Source of the DNA: Epiperipatus broadwayi
Lineage: Eukaryota > Onychophora > Udeonychophora > Euonychophora > Peripatidae
Direction of reading: 5' to 3'
Assembly (NCBI GenBank): GCA_028023455.1
Contig: JAQFVV010006649.1
Location: 370,001-434,000, forward strand
Length of the DNA stretch: 64,000 nt
In this document: one piece after another, positions 48,131 through 59,904 of the stretch
Numbering within the stretch: position 1 is the stretch's first letter
Layout of the letters: the number at the start of each line of letters is the position of its first letter
Notes under the pieces: model-generated
What the model was told of the DNA's origin: nothing
The model's input: only the letters and a program-made list of their open reading frames with translations
The model's database searches: none
Translations under genes and position numbers: made by a program

Positions 48131-49387
48131 TTAATATCTGTCTATATTGAAGTGCCTGATAAGCTGGTCCACGCATGATGGAACTCTATGGGAGGAATGG
48201 AACAAAATCGCCCACTGCCAATATAGATATTTTCAGAATGTGCTATTCAGAATCAATAAGGAGTCATCAATATTTATGAGGAAAATGTATAAATTCTAAG
48301 AATATTATGTAAGAAGGACTCTGATGAAGAATTGTGCCTGATCATCTCATCGATTCATGAAATATTGTAAATATTATGATTTTTTCTTTTGTATAGATGT
48401 CTTTTTTTATTTATTATCTCAGTCTTATATTTCGGAAGTACTAATGATCTAATTTAACAGTTTGGAACAGTCCAACATAAGAAAATATGAAAATAGAAGG
48501 GAGGGAAGGTTGAAAAGTCTTTTTTTTTTCTTTTAATAAAATTTTAGGTACTTAAATGATGCTTGACATTTTCGTTGTGGCTATGAAATTGAGTGTTTAA
48601 ACTTAGTATTTAAACGGTAAGAGTCTTTCTCTTTTAAATTAACTAAAATAACCAATGCCACACCATGACATGACCATTTATATTATGTGTTATATGTTTT
48701 ACTAATAGTATTCTTAGATATTTTCATGTATGTATAACTAATCTTTTGAGTTAATATTCTTTACTATTTACTTTGCTATCATATCATATCACGTATTGTT
48801 TCTTTATTATATTTCTTTCATGATATATATATATGCAAGGTGATTATTTTAGATCAACCAACTTTCACACCTCGAACTGCATAATGTATCTGAAGTTGCA
48901 CTTAAATTTCTAATTAAGTTAGTTAGCAATCTCATTTTAGTCTAATCAAATTTTCATTACTTTTGGATATATAAATGTCTAAATTATGTGTATCTATCAT
49001 GGGAAATAGGCAATAAGTAATTTTAAATTGTTTAAGTAACAATATGATAGATGCTCATCATAGACCTTAAAGTTGAAAGTATAGGAGGAGTATATCCAAA
49101 TAATTCTCTTTCACATGTACATATTTTTTGAATTTTTTTATTTACATTGATTGATAATTTGTTCTATGTTTTTATATACTTTGTTTTTGTAAATAAATAT
49201 TATGAAGTTTTGTTTAATTGACAAAGTCTCTCTAGTTTGTTGATCCAGCATTTACATTCAATCCTAAAACCAATATTCTACACATGCACATATACATATT
49301 ATTGTTCGATGAGCGTGAGAGATAAATGTTAAATCAAGATTATTCCTTACTAATAAATAGGGTGATCTAATTCAGTTATTGATTAAC
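48131..49387. other. AT-rich non-coding stretch
   Basis: No coding region or RNA seen; short TA microsatellite near 48823-48834. Confidence 0.55.
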
Positions 49388-50284
49388 AGTCTGCATAGAT
49401 ATATCCCTGTCAAGAGAGTCGAACGCAAATTCTTACTGAGGTCGAAATCTGAGGCAGCAGTTCCGAAAGAGTGTCGCGAGATGTGGATGAACTGACCCAA
49501 ATTGCATATGGGTTTAATAGATGAACCTTGAGCTAGTCTATTGAGTGTAGATGTAATCATGGGTTATGTACTTCATCGTGTCGTCTTTAGCATCCTACCT
49601 GAAAATCCTAGATCCGATGGTAGTTTGATGCGAACCTGCTTTCTTGCCCCTGCACACATAGCAGACCGGACCATTACAATATATATAGTCTGCATAGGTA
49701 CATCCCTGTCAAGAGAGTTGAACGCGAATTCTTACTGAGTTTGAAATCTGAGGCAACGGTTCCGAAAGAGAATGGCGAGATGTGGATGAACTGACCCAAA
49801 TTGCATATTGGTTTAATAGATGAATCTTGAGCTAGTCTATTGAGTGTAGATGTAATCATGGGTTATGTACTTCATCGCATTGTCTTTAGCATCCTACCTG
49901 AAAACCCTAGGTCTGATGGTAGTTTGATGTGAACCTGCTTTCTTTCCTCTGCACACGTAGCAGACCGGACCATTACAATATATATAGTCTGCATAGGTAC
50001 ATCCCTGTCAAAAGAGTTGAACACGAATTCTTACTGAGTTTGAAATCTGAGGCAACGGTTCTGAAAGAGAATGGCGAGATGTGGATGAACTGACCCAAAT
50101 TGCATATTGGTTTAATAGATGAATCTTGAGCTAGTCTATTGAGTGTAGATGTAATCATGGGTTATGTACTTCATCACATCGTCTTTAGCATCCTACCTGA
50201 AAACCCTAGGTCTGATGGTAGTTAGATGCGAACCTGTTCTCTTTCCCCTGCACACATAGCAGACCGGACCGTTACAATATATAT
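49388..50284. repeat. 299-bp tandem repeat, three units
   Basis: Units begin at AGTCTGCATAGG-type text at 49388, 49687 and 49986, exactly 299 bp apart, and each ends with GGACC(A/G)TTACAATATATA. Units two and three are closest; unit one is more diverged. Each unit is open on the minus strand for about 61 codons, but 299 is not a multiple of three and no family is recognised, so this is best read as satellite-like DNA. Confidence 0.92.
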
Positions 50285-50434
50285 ATACATGAAAGCAGTC
50301 AGATTACTACAACTCATCAATAATACTATTAAATCTCTTTCTTTAAAACTGCTAATGATTTTTCAATTTTTTACATTATAATCATACCATTTTCTAAGTT
50401 TTGTTTTTCCTATGTATTGATTTCTACTTTAACA

Positions 50435-50742
50435 TATACCATTTATACCTTTTTTAAACACTTTATCAATACTCTTTATTTATGTCAAACTAACAGTTTT
50501 AACTGTCCTGCAGTCATAATCAGATGATTATTTATAAGGGTCAGATTAAAATGTATATATATATATATATATTATATTGTGTATTTAATTATGTGTATGA
50601 ATATGTATATAGGTGTATTAATTATATAATTATATATTTGAATATTGTAGCTTTGATGATGATTGCAGTACAGTCGAAACTGTTAGTTTGATATAAATAA
50701 AGAGTATTGATAAAAGTGTTTAAGAAAGGTGTAAATGGTATA
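50435..50742. repeat. Inverted repeat with ~87-bp arms
   Basis: Left arm about 50435-50524, right arm about 50653-50742, separated by a TA-rich spacer of about 130 bp with a TA microsatellite. Arms share AAACTGTTAGTTTGA and TAAATAAAGAGTATTGATAA in opposite orientation. The arms also hold hammerhead-like cores (see 50653-50690). Confidence 0.8.
50653..50690 (+). ncRNA. Hammerhead-like core in the inverted repeat
   Basis: The right arm reads TTGATGA, a U, a five-pair stem GATTG/CAGTC around CAGTA, then GAAAC. The left arm, read on the minus strand, has CTGATTA, the related stem and AAAAC. Where one arm departs from the hammerhead core the other agrees with it, so the ancestral sequence probably had CTGATGA and GAAAC. 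Stem I is short here, and the extra U and weak stem III make activity doubtful. Confidence 0.3.
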
Positions 50743-51046
50743 ATCATACCAGTTAATCTTCCTTAATAATATTACTCATGATAATTGAAATAATATTTTC
50801 AACAAAAAAATCTTTCAAAGTTTTTCAGTTAAAAGTATTAGAAATATTAGATCAGCACATAATTAATATAGATGCTGTGCATAATTTTAAATTTTTTTAT
50901 AATGCCTAAAGCATCCATTCATAATATGAAGGCAACTTTCGCTCAGTTTGGAAATACGAATTACATTACATATCATTACACACTACACAGAGCAACTTGA
51001 TTATAATGTGGTTAACAGACATGCATTGAACTGTGTTACCAAAGAG
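50743..51046. other. AT-rich stretch before an exon-like duplication
   Basis: No supported feature. Confidence 0.5.
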
Positions 51047-51376
51047 CAGTTGTGCAGAAAGGAGCATAAAGACTTTCTGAAAAGCATATTTATGAAGAAA
51101 TATTTTCTTATTTTTGATGTCGATCATTCATAACTCAGTTTGATGATAAAGATAGTGAAAAGAAGTGTTCAGCTGATTGAGACACAGGTAAAAATCTTCT
51201 ATTATTAATTTCAGTTGTGCAGAAAGGAGCATAAAGACTTTCTGAAAAGCATATTTATAAAGAAATGTTTTCTTATTTTTGATAAATTGATCATTCATAA
51301 CTCAGTTGATGATAAAGATAGTGAAAAGAAGTGTTCAGCTGATTGAGACAACAGGTAAAAATCTGTTATTAGTTTT
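51047..51376 (+). repeat. 165-bp tandem duplication with exon-like borders
   Basis: CAGTTGTGCAGAAAGGAGC begins copies at 51047 and 51212. The second is preceded by a TTAATTTCAG acceptor-like end and both finish with CAG followed by GTAAAAATC, a donor-like sequence. The second copy reads LCRKEHKDFLKSIF onward for 43 codons to a TGA, while the first has frameshifts. It could be a duplicated exon of a host gene or a piece of an unknown element; the peptide is not recognised. Confidence 0.45.
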
Positions 51377-54300
51377 GAAAGATCATTGAAGTTACAGAAT
51401 GGGTGTATCATTGTGAATTGGGGATTATTTTGAGAAAATGACTTATTCAAGTTAATTATAATCTTACTGGTTTTATTTTTTATAATTGTAAACTTATTTA
51501 TTGAATTTCCATTGTATTTGCAATGATTTTTGCAATAGATATCTATTATTGTTACTTAATCCTCTTTTATTTGATTTAATTTGATGCTTTAGGAAGAATT
51601 TTAGAATCTTCATTGTGGTTGAGGTTTTGTCATAGTGTACAATACAGTTGAATCCAGACATATTTATTATAAGCTTAAAAAATCAAAACTTTAAATGGTA
51701 ACATATGTATTACAAAAAAAATCACCATTTTCACTGGTGCAAGAATATCCACCTGAAATTTAACTTGTATATCTCATGTGCACTAGCTGTCATAACTATT
51801 GTTCTTGAACTCATGCTCTATTTGCTTGTACTCATATGTGATTTTTGGCTTCAGATAACTTAGGGAAAATTTTATGGGTATATCCTTTATATGGTTTTAT
51901 GTATGATTCCCAACATTGTACTTATGTATGGGCTCTCTGATATAATTTTGCCATTAATTCACTATTGACATGTTCTAAATTTATGATTGATTAATAATTT
52001 AGATCATTCTTGCTATTTACAAAATTCAATTCTGTTCACAGCTTGTTGCTAATTCTTTATCATTATTGACTTGAGCCTTGAAATGATAACAGTGGAAGAA
52101 TAAGTACTTAAATACCAATTGAAAGTTATCATTCATTCTAACTCAGATAATATCTCATTTACAATTTTTTTTATAGTTTTCTTATTTCTTGCAAACTTCT
52201 AGTCATGAATAAAAATATGAATCTTAGTATTAAATTACATAATTGGATTCAAAAATATAAATAAAGAAAATTTATATAAACAGAAAAAGATTTCTATTAA
52301 GCCATAGTGGTAATAACAAATATGATCTTTTTTATTGTGAATTTATTTCTTGCCTCTTCAAACTAATAAATATTAAAAAATTTAAATCATTTTTTTTTTT
52401 GTACTAACCTAGCACAAATCTGCAATAAATATGGAAGTTCAGTTATCTGCATCCTCTGAATTATATATGTTTTTAAATATCATAAATGTAATACTATACC
52501 TTTCAAAATTTATTATTACTCTTTCATTCATTTATTTACTACCTAGCTGTATCGCTTGAGGTTTTCATAGCAGTGGTATTTTTTTAAACCAAGGTAGTGA
52601 CATATGTCTTGATTGACAATTTAGACATTGCTTAAATTCAGTCACTGCAATAAACAATTTTCAGTACATTTTTTTTTTGTAGTTTTTTTTTCCTGAATTA
52701 ATTAACATTATAAGTTGAAATTGAACATTTTTTAAAAATATTATTAAAATGAATTTTGGACATTGATGAAAAGAATTGATTTTTGTTGTTTTAATTGAAC
52801 ATATTTTATCATGATATTTCTAAATTAACAGTTGTTAGGGTGGAATCTTATGTCTTCTAAATCCAAAGGTAATTTTAATTTTTATCTTGTAAATTGTAAT
52901 AGCAAACAAATGAGTGATTATGTTTAAATTTCAATAGAAATGTTTTGTTCCTTTTTCATATCCATAATATCATTACTTTTCACTGCTTTAAAGAATAAAT
53001 AAAAATAAGCAAGCTTTGAGACTCAAGATATGAATGCATTCAGCCCTAAAAGAAATTAGTTATTTTAAACAGAAATATAATTACTCTTTAGATGAGAATA
53101 ATCCATTTTTTAAAAAAATATATTTTGGTCTTCTTTGCTTAGCAGTTGTTGTTTTTTTTTTTTAATTACTATTGTTTTATATGTTATAATAGGTGTGTTA
53201 TAATAGGTATGTTTATGAGTTTGTCTCAGTGATAGAAAAACCACTACAAGTGAATTTTTTTTTTTCTGTATGTGATCTTAGTAAAGGGAGATTGTCATTT
53301 GGATATTTGAAATGAATTATACCATGCAATATTAATTATGAGGGTGCATAACTATTAGCAGCATCTTCAATTAGAAAATATTGGAATCCAAATTAGCCAC
53401 TTAAGTAAAAAAAAATTTTAAAGTCATAGTCACTGTACTATTAATGGAGAGTTATGATTGATTAAATGATTTATTGGCAAAGTTATAAAACAGTGAACAT
53501 GATCATAATATCTTTCATAATCACACTTTTACAGAAAGCAAATGGAAATAATATAGTTTTCAATAAATATGAATTATATCATTAAACATCTAAAAAATTA
53601 ACAGAATTCAGAAAAATTTTGTTACCTTTTCCTCATAAATGGAATTTTATTCTGTAGGTTAAAAAATGGATTTCTCTTTTGTTTGTCTTAATTAATTTGT
53701 TTTTTATGCATTGCATCTTGTCAAGACTTTTAGTATATAAATATGTTAGAGTTGTTTCAAATTTGTAGGAGTTCTTTTCTTAAATTTTATTTGCAGTTTG
53801 TTATTGAGTCTTATTATCTTCAAAGCAGTGATCATATTGCTAATTGAAGTTCATGATTTTTAATTACTTGTTCATTGAATTTTTTAACTCCACATAATAC
53901 TTTATTGTTTCACAATTAATAATGAAAATTTAAGAAGGTAAATAAAATAATATTTAATATTTATTTGTATGCAGTATTTTTTTCCGTTAGATATAAAATT
54001 AATATTAATTTGTATGCAATATATTTTTCTTTTTAAATATGAAATAAAAATCTTAATCTATGCTATAATTTTAATTTATGTATTTATGAATTCATTGTTA
54101 ATCTTAAAATTTTTGTAGAATACAATAATTTGTTTATTTTTAGGTTCCTTTCTTTTTAATAGTATTTGTTGCTTCTTTTTTTATTTTTAACATAACTGGG
54201 GTTTTTTCCATTGACATTATTGCAATTTTTTTTTTTTTTTTCACCTGATATTCTAGCAAGAAAATTACTATTGTAAGAGATATAGATTCAGGAAACTATG

Positions 54301-54555
54301 ACTAACATGGCCAACAAATTTTCCCAAAATTAAAAATTTAACTTGTAAATCTTTTCAGGAGTGTGTTGCATTCTGTAAATCAAATACAGACTGTTTTCAT
54401 AGAAAAATATATTTTGTCAGTGATTGCTTTATCTCTGCTCATTAGCAGAATAAAGTTTCAATTTTTTCTCTTAACTTTTTTTTAAAAATATATATATTGC
54501 AAATGGTTGATTTAGTTAGAAATAATCACTAGTCTCTATTTTACTACTTCATTTT
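51377..54555. other. AT-rich non-coding stretch, intron-like
   Basis: T-rich DNA with many homopolymers. The only candidate feature is the short exon-like segment at 52832-52868. Confidence 0.5.
52832..52868 (+). other. Candidate 37-nt exon
   Basis: Flanked by TAAATTAACAG before and GTAATTTT after. One frame is open (LLGWNLMSSKSK) and the other two contain stops. Acceptor and donor fit, but a segment this short can arise by chance. Confidence 0.2.
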
Positions 54556-54734
54556 AATATTTAATACAGCATTATGCTGTTGCACATGCACTTTGAAGAT
54601 TTTAACTATAAATGAATGAATACTAACACTCAACCACATGATAAAGTCTTTGGAAAAGATGTGTTAGTATTCATTCATTTATAGTTAAAATCTTCAAAGC
54701 GCATGTGCAACAGCGTAATGCTGTATTAAATATT
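54556..54734. repeat. Near-perfect hairpin with 74-bp arms
   Basis: Left arm 54556-54629 and right arm 54661-54734 are reverse complements at 72 of 74 positions; the loop is 31 nt. The two mismatches are transition-type. The arms include TGCACATGCACTTTGAAG and ATGAATGAATACTAACAC. The high arm identity suggests a recent origin or conservation. A MITE, an inverted duplication, or a hairpin small-RNA source are all possible. Confidence 0.9.
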
Positions 54735-55101
54735 ACAGTTTACAAACATCGCGCTATAAAAAATGATTTATTTACATACTTCATTTTATATATTGTAACA
54801 GTATGTATAAGCACACATTGCGCAAGTGTGTGTGTGTATATACGAGTTACATAATTTACTTGTTTGTTTTTTTTATTGAAAAAAAATATAAAATTTAAAA
54901 TAATCATAATTTAATAGCTTGAAAGGCTAAAATAGAGGGAAAATTTAGCAATAAGTTAGGAATTAGTTAATAATTGTAATTTGATTTTTTTTTATATATT
55001 TTTATTTTATAATCCTGTCAAAAATACTCTTTGCAAAAAATATTTTCTTTTTAATTAAAAAAATGAAATGTTCTTATGATTAATTAAAATAGTTTGTACA
55101 A

Positions 55102-55144
55102 AACTAATCAGGTTCTGGATATTAAGATTCCAGACTGATTAGTT
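55102..55144. repeat. Conserved hairpin in both LTRs
   Basis: AACTAATCAG...TCTGGA pairs with TCCAGAC...TGATTAGTT. The same hairpin occurs in the other LTR at about 58451-58493. Confidence 0.65.
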
Positions 55145-55530
55145 CAACAATATGGCTAATCTCTTTATTTAAAATAGAAAAAAAAAACCACAGAAAATGA
55201 AGGAATGTAAATTTTAATTAAAATTTTTTTAGAGATAAAATGTATTGATAACGTGGTTGAAACTCGAGCAAAGGTGGGATCAGAGTAGTATAAAAATCTG
55301 ACATTCGCTATTGTCAGAGGATTGTATAATTAGATTATTATTAATGATGAGTATTAGATTATTATTCTATTGAATTATTAAGAGAAATGAGTGACTAGAA
55401 CCGAATGCTGGTGTTTGGCCATTTTCCTCTGTTCATTTCCCACATGCCATTAGCAAAATGCCATAGTAATTTACTCTAACTCGCCTTCTGTTGATGTTTC
55501 AACCTGTCCTACCAAATTAAGTGAACCAGA

Positions 55531-55670
55531 CACGCTGTAGAACAGGAAACCAAGAAGCTTCCATTATATTACAAATCCCTTGACCAAGAAACTGACCAGA
55601 TCCAAGAAAAAGGGGTGATCACCCACATACAAAAACCAAGGACTGTGTGTAACCCACATAAAAAAACTTA
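55531..55670 (+). pseudogene. Possible RT-like fragment inside the LTR
   Basis: One frame reads VEQETKKLPLYYKSL, then DQIQEKGVITHIQKP, which resembles the entry segment of gypsy reverse transcriptases (a helix, then GVI-x-x-I-x-x-P). The equivalent part of the other LTR (58884-59015) preserves most of it. Only about 45 residues are involved, so chance similarity is possible. Confidence 0.3.
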
Positions 55671-55956
55671 AGAACTGTTATAAATATCCCCATGAGATGT
55701 TTCACATTTCATGCAACCAGGGAGCTACCTCGATCTGGAAAGGTGACTGTCGGTTTAATATTTTATTAATTCTCGATCTGACCGGGGATATGATTGACAT
55801 GTAATTATTAATCATATTTACTCCCCTGCTTGAGTAACGGGTCTTTAAAAATCTTATTGCACATTAGTATGATTTGTATAAAAATAAAATAACAATTAGA
55901 CTTAGAATAAATAGTCAATTTTAAAATGTATAGTATAAACTAATTTCCATTACAAA

Positions 55957-55975
55957 TGTCGTCCAACGTGAGAGC
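55957..55975 (+). other. Primer-binding-site relict
   Basis: TGTCGTCCAACGTGAGAGC follows the LTR end and looks like a mutated TGGCGCCCAACGTGGGGC, the form seen in the intact element. Confidence 0.5.
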
Positions 55976-56444
55976 ACGAACATCCATTCATAAAAAAAAA
56001 GAGAAAAATACATAATATATAAAAAAAATTGGCTCACATAAATAAAAATATATAATTAAAGTGAAAGAATTTATGAGAGATGAAAGAGAACAAACGGCAC
56101 TAATGATACTTCTATTTTATAAAAGAAGAATAAGTGGATTTAGTTTAGCAAAATAATATAGTTGGTATTAAAAAAAAGAAATATATATATACATTGTAGA
56201 CACAAGTAAATAAGTGCGGGTAGTCATTGGTGTTAGATTAAAATCGGCATGTGAGTGGTATTAGGGGGTAGTGCAGTGGGGAAAATTGACCAAACATTCA
56301 TGTTTTATTATAAATTAAATAAAATAGAAATTAGTAAAGTGATTAAATTAAAATTATTAAATAAATGATTTAGTAAACTTATTAGTGTGAATACAATACA
56401 GTATTAAAGATATATCATATAAAAAGTTATTTAAAATTATAAAT

Positions 56445-56960
56445 ATGACAAGGAAAAAAGCCAAAATGGAGATTCAAGATAGCGAAATAGAGAATAGTGA
56501 AATCATTGCATTAATAACTTGCATGTTTGAAAAACAAAAAGAAGCAGCCGAAGAATTTAAAAAGTAGCTGAAGAGCTTAAAAACCAAAATAATGAAACGA
56601 ACAGAAGATTGCAGGTGCAGACTGAAATGCTTGAAAAATTTAATGACCAGATCATAATGGGCTATGATCAAATAAAAGAAATTAGGGAAGAAATAAATGA
56701 GAATAAAATGCAAATAGAGAATCAAATAGAGACTGCTTACGAAATGATACTAGAAACAAAATAGAACGTGAAGTAAAGATAGAGTTAGGGAAAGAGGCAG
56801 TAGAGGAAACCAAGATAGAAAATAGCAAACTAATTGAGGATTTAAAAGTTGAAATTACTAACTTAACATTAAAAATAAATTGTGGCAAAGATAGCAAGCA
56901 AATAGAAATAAAAAAAACCAGATCAGCTGAGCACGAACACGCACGTTACAAATAACCGTG
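56445..56960 (+). pseudogene. Gag-like coiled-coil remnant
   Basis: Begins ATG-ACA-AGG at 56445 and reads MTRKKAKMEIQDSEIEN before a stop at 56565-56567. Charged helical text (for example EIREEINENK and EIENQIETAYEM) continues in shifted frames to about 56930. This resembles the coiled-coil N-terminal part of the intact element's Gag, but sequence similarity is too low to prove descent. At least two frame changes, so non-functional. Confidence 0.5.
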
Positions 56961-58132
56961 TGAGTCATCCTGAGAAACAAACAATTCCTGATGATTTGTG
57001 AATGCCCATATACTATAATCTGTCAATATGACTTCAATGCCTGTGTGACAGCCAAAGGCAATATAGAAAAAGGAACGTTTAACACCAGATCACTGAAGGT
57101 AATTGGAGGGACGAAAAATAAAGAACTGCCTGACAAAAATTAAAAATAAAATTGGATGGATTTGCCGGCTGGATCGATGAATAATGATCTTAAGGTTCCG
57201 TTTAAGGAAAACGAAATAAAGGTATGATAAAAATAACAATCTAAAGTTTTTAAAATATAAAAACAACTATCAAAATAACAATCTATGTCAAAAACCTCAA
57301 TTATGTCTTCTCGATTATTGAGATATTCCAGCTCATAAGTCTAAACATAGTGGAGCGTGACGTAAACAAAATGAATGTAAAAATCAAAATAAACAAGCAA
57401 AATAAAAATGCTTCTTTTAAAATAATAAAAAAGAGAAAGGAGAGAAAATAATGCTTTAAAAATAAAAGCATATGATAAAAGTACTAATGAAAATAAATCA
57501 TTATCAAATAAAAGATAAAAAGTGTGTTAAATTAAGATTGAGATGTGTGTGAGTATTTGGGCAAAGATATAAATTTCAGGCCTGATTTTGGGTTGGTTTA
57601 AGCCTTTTCTTGCAGTAACTTTGTTCTACAGATGAGTAGTGTGAAGATTAAATAATACTGATGATGATGTGTTTAAGCCTTTTCTTGCAGTAACTTTGTT
57701 CTACAGATGAGTAGTGTGAAGATTAAATAATACTGATGATGATGTGTCAGTAGAAAAGTCCTGGCATATAATAAATAATAAATCTGGAAGAAAAATTCCC
57801 AGTAACCAAATAAAATAAATATTTTCGTAAGTCGAATGTGCAGTAGAAGTAATCCTGCCATTCACAATCTTAAAATCCCTGTTTGTAATTCATTGTGCAC
57901 AAAAATGCCCATGCTGTTGTCACGACTTCCGCAAGAAATTAAAAGTTGGTTTAATCAGCACAAAATCAATCTGTGTGTTGCCTCTCTTAACATTACCATT
58001 TATTATCTAGTAATGAAAACAAAAACTAAAATATACTTTAGAAAAATAAAGTTATTAAAAATAAGAATTTCAAGTTGTCAATACTTAAGAAAAAAGTGAT
58101 CAACGGGACTTTAAATTTTCAATTGGAAGGGG
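56961..58132 (+). other. Rest of the deleted internal region
   Basis: No protease, RT, RNase H or integrase motif was found. An open frame at 57836-58099 is unrecognised. A 75-bp tandem duplication lies at 57596-57745. Confidence 0.55.
57596..57745. repeat. 75-bp perfect or near-perfect tandem duplication
   Basis: GTTTAAGCCTTTTCTTGCAG starts at 57596 and 57671. Both copies end in ACTGATGATGATGTGT-like text and appear identical in the parts compared. Confidence 0.92.
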
Positions 58133-59725
58133 TGTGATATAACAGTGTATATACACACATTGCGCAAGTGTGTGTATATATGAGTTACATAATTTACTTG
58201 TTTTTTTATTTTATTGAAAAAAATATATAAAATTTAAAATAATCATAATTTAATAGCTTGAAAGGGTAGAAGTTAAAAAAATAAAAGGAAAATTTAGAGA
58301 TAAGTTAGGAATTAGTTAATAATTGTAACTTGTCTTTCTTTTATATACTGTTAATTTATAATTCTGTCAAAAATGCTTTTTGAAAAAAATATTTTCTTTT
58401 TAATTAAAAAAATAAAAAGTTCTTGCGATTAATTAAAATAGTTTGTACAAAACCGATCAGACTCTGGAGATTAAGATTCCAGACTGATTAGTTCAACAAT
58501 ATGGCTAATCTCTGTAATTAAAATAGAAAAAAAAAAAAACAGAAAATGAAGGAATCTAAATTTTAATTTAAAAATTTTAGAGATAAAATGTATTGATAAC
58601 GCAGTTGAAACTCGAGCAAAGGTGGGGGCGAGTAGTATAAAAAACTGACATTCGTTATTGTCAGACGATTGTATTATTAGATTATTATTAGAGATGAATA
58701 TTAGATTATTATTTTATTGAATTATTAAAAAGAAATGAGTGGCTAGAATTGAACGCTGGTGTTTGGCCGTTTTCCTCTGTTCGTCTCCCCTGCATCCATT
58801 AGCAAAATGCCGTGGTAATTTACTCTAACTCGCCTTCCGCCGATGTTTCAACCCGTCCTACCAAATTAAGTGAACGAACCAGACACGTCATAGAACAAGA
58901 AACCAAGAAGCTTCCATTATGTTACAAATCCCTTGACCAAGAAACTGACCGAATCTGAGAAAAAGGGGTGATCACCCACATACAAAAACCAAGGACTGTG
59001 CATAACCTACATACAAAAACTAAGAACTGTGTAAACTGCCTATGGAAGTCAGAGACGATGTTTAAACCATAAATAAACTCCAAAAGCTATGCTGTATTTA
59101 TCCTACGTAAATATTCATTGATGTCATTTTTAAAGCTTTTAAATTTTATCTGGAATAGAATTCGTTATCATAAGCATGCACATTTGTTAATGTATAATAT
59201 CTCATGTGTTTTATATTTTATTATTATTATTTTTATTATTATTATTATTATTACATTTATAATTATTATCTTTTAATAAATGCGCTTAAATTATTGTTGT
59301 TTTACGTCTCTCTCTTTACATTCATCTAAGTAAATGTGTAGCCGGTCTCATGTTAAGATCTAGCCATGAGTCAAGTGCTTGAAACATGTTAATAATATTT
59401 GATGGGTTGCAGTGTAAGTATTGGATGGCACCCTCGGTTTAATCTTTTTATAAATATCCCCATGAAATGTTTCACGTTTCATGCAGCTGGGGGAGCTACC
59501 TCGGTCTGGAAAGGTAACTGTCGAATTAATATTTTATTAATTCTCGATCTGACCGGGGATATGATTGACATGTCATTATTAATCATATTTACTCCCTTGC
59601 TTGATTAATGGGTCTTTAAAAATCTTATTGCACATTAATATGATTTGTATAAAAGTAAAATAACAAGCAATTAGAGAATAAATTGTCGAAATTTTAAAAT
59701 GTATAGTATAAACTAATTCCCGTTA
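58133..59725 (+). repeat. 3' LTR of the deleted LTR element
   Basis: Starts TGTGATATAACAG after a GGAAGGGG purine tract. It shares the TATA box (58636-58643), hairpin and RT-like fragment with the 5' LTR. It carries about 420 bp not in the 5' LTR (about 59029-59448), including an ATT microsatellite at 59221-59252. It ends at CCCGTTA, with the final CA missing. Confidence 0.8.
58636..58643 (+). promoter_or_regulatory. LTR TATA box
   Basis: TATAAAAA, the counterpart of 55289-55296 in the 5' LTR. Confidence 0.6.
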
Positions 59726-59848
59726 GGATATATATTCTTTGTTTCATAAAATCATTTCTGCATTAAATTCTGTGATTGATAAATTATATATATATTATTG
59801 TAATTTAAATGTGTAGATATATGTTAGATTTGATTTTTTTTTTTCTAG

Positions 59849-59904
59849 TTAAGTAGCCAACGAATGTTATCAACAAGCCAGATAATCGGTTCTATCAAGT
59901 CAAG
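59849..59904 (+). other. Candidate 56-nt exon
   Basis: A long pyrimidine tract ending TTTTTTCTAG precedes it and CAAG/GTGAGC follows, both good splice-site matches. One frame is open (LSSQRMLSTSQIIGSIKS) and the other two contain early stops. The segment is less AT-rich than its flanks. No neighbouring exon in compatible phase was found. Confidence 0.3.

Larger units (their letters stand above)
54794..55954 (+). repeat. 5' LTR of the deleted LTR element
   Basis: Begins TGTAACAG and ends TTACA. TATAAAAA at 55289-55296 is followed by a conserved CTGACATTCGCTATTGTCAG segment, itself able to form a small hairpin. A conserved hairpin lies at 55102-55144. It lacks about 420 bp present in the 3' LTR between about 59029 and 59448. 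Confidence 0.8.
54794..59725 (+). mobile_element. Internally deleted LTR retrotransposon (non-autonomous)
   Basis: Two long terminal repeats (54794-55954 and 58133-59725) flank about 2.2 kb. A primer-binding-site relict, a polypurine tract (GGAAGGGG near 58126-58132) and LTR TATA boxes are visible. The interior has only a gag-like remnant and no polymerase, so the copy depends on another element for mobility. It is diverged between LTRs, hence old. A clear target duplication is not visible. Confidence 0.8.

Noticed and set aside
48313-48355. CTGATGA followed later by GAAAT, a third hammerhead-like candidate
   Set aside because: The second core is GAAAT and the stems are weak; no repeat context supports it.
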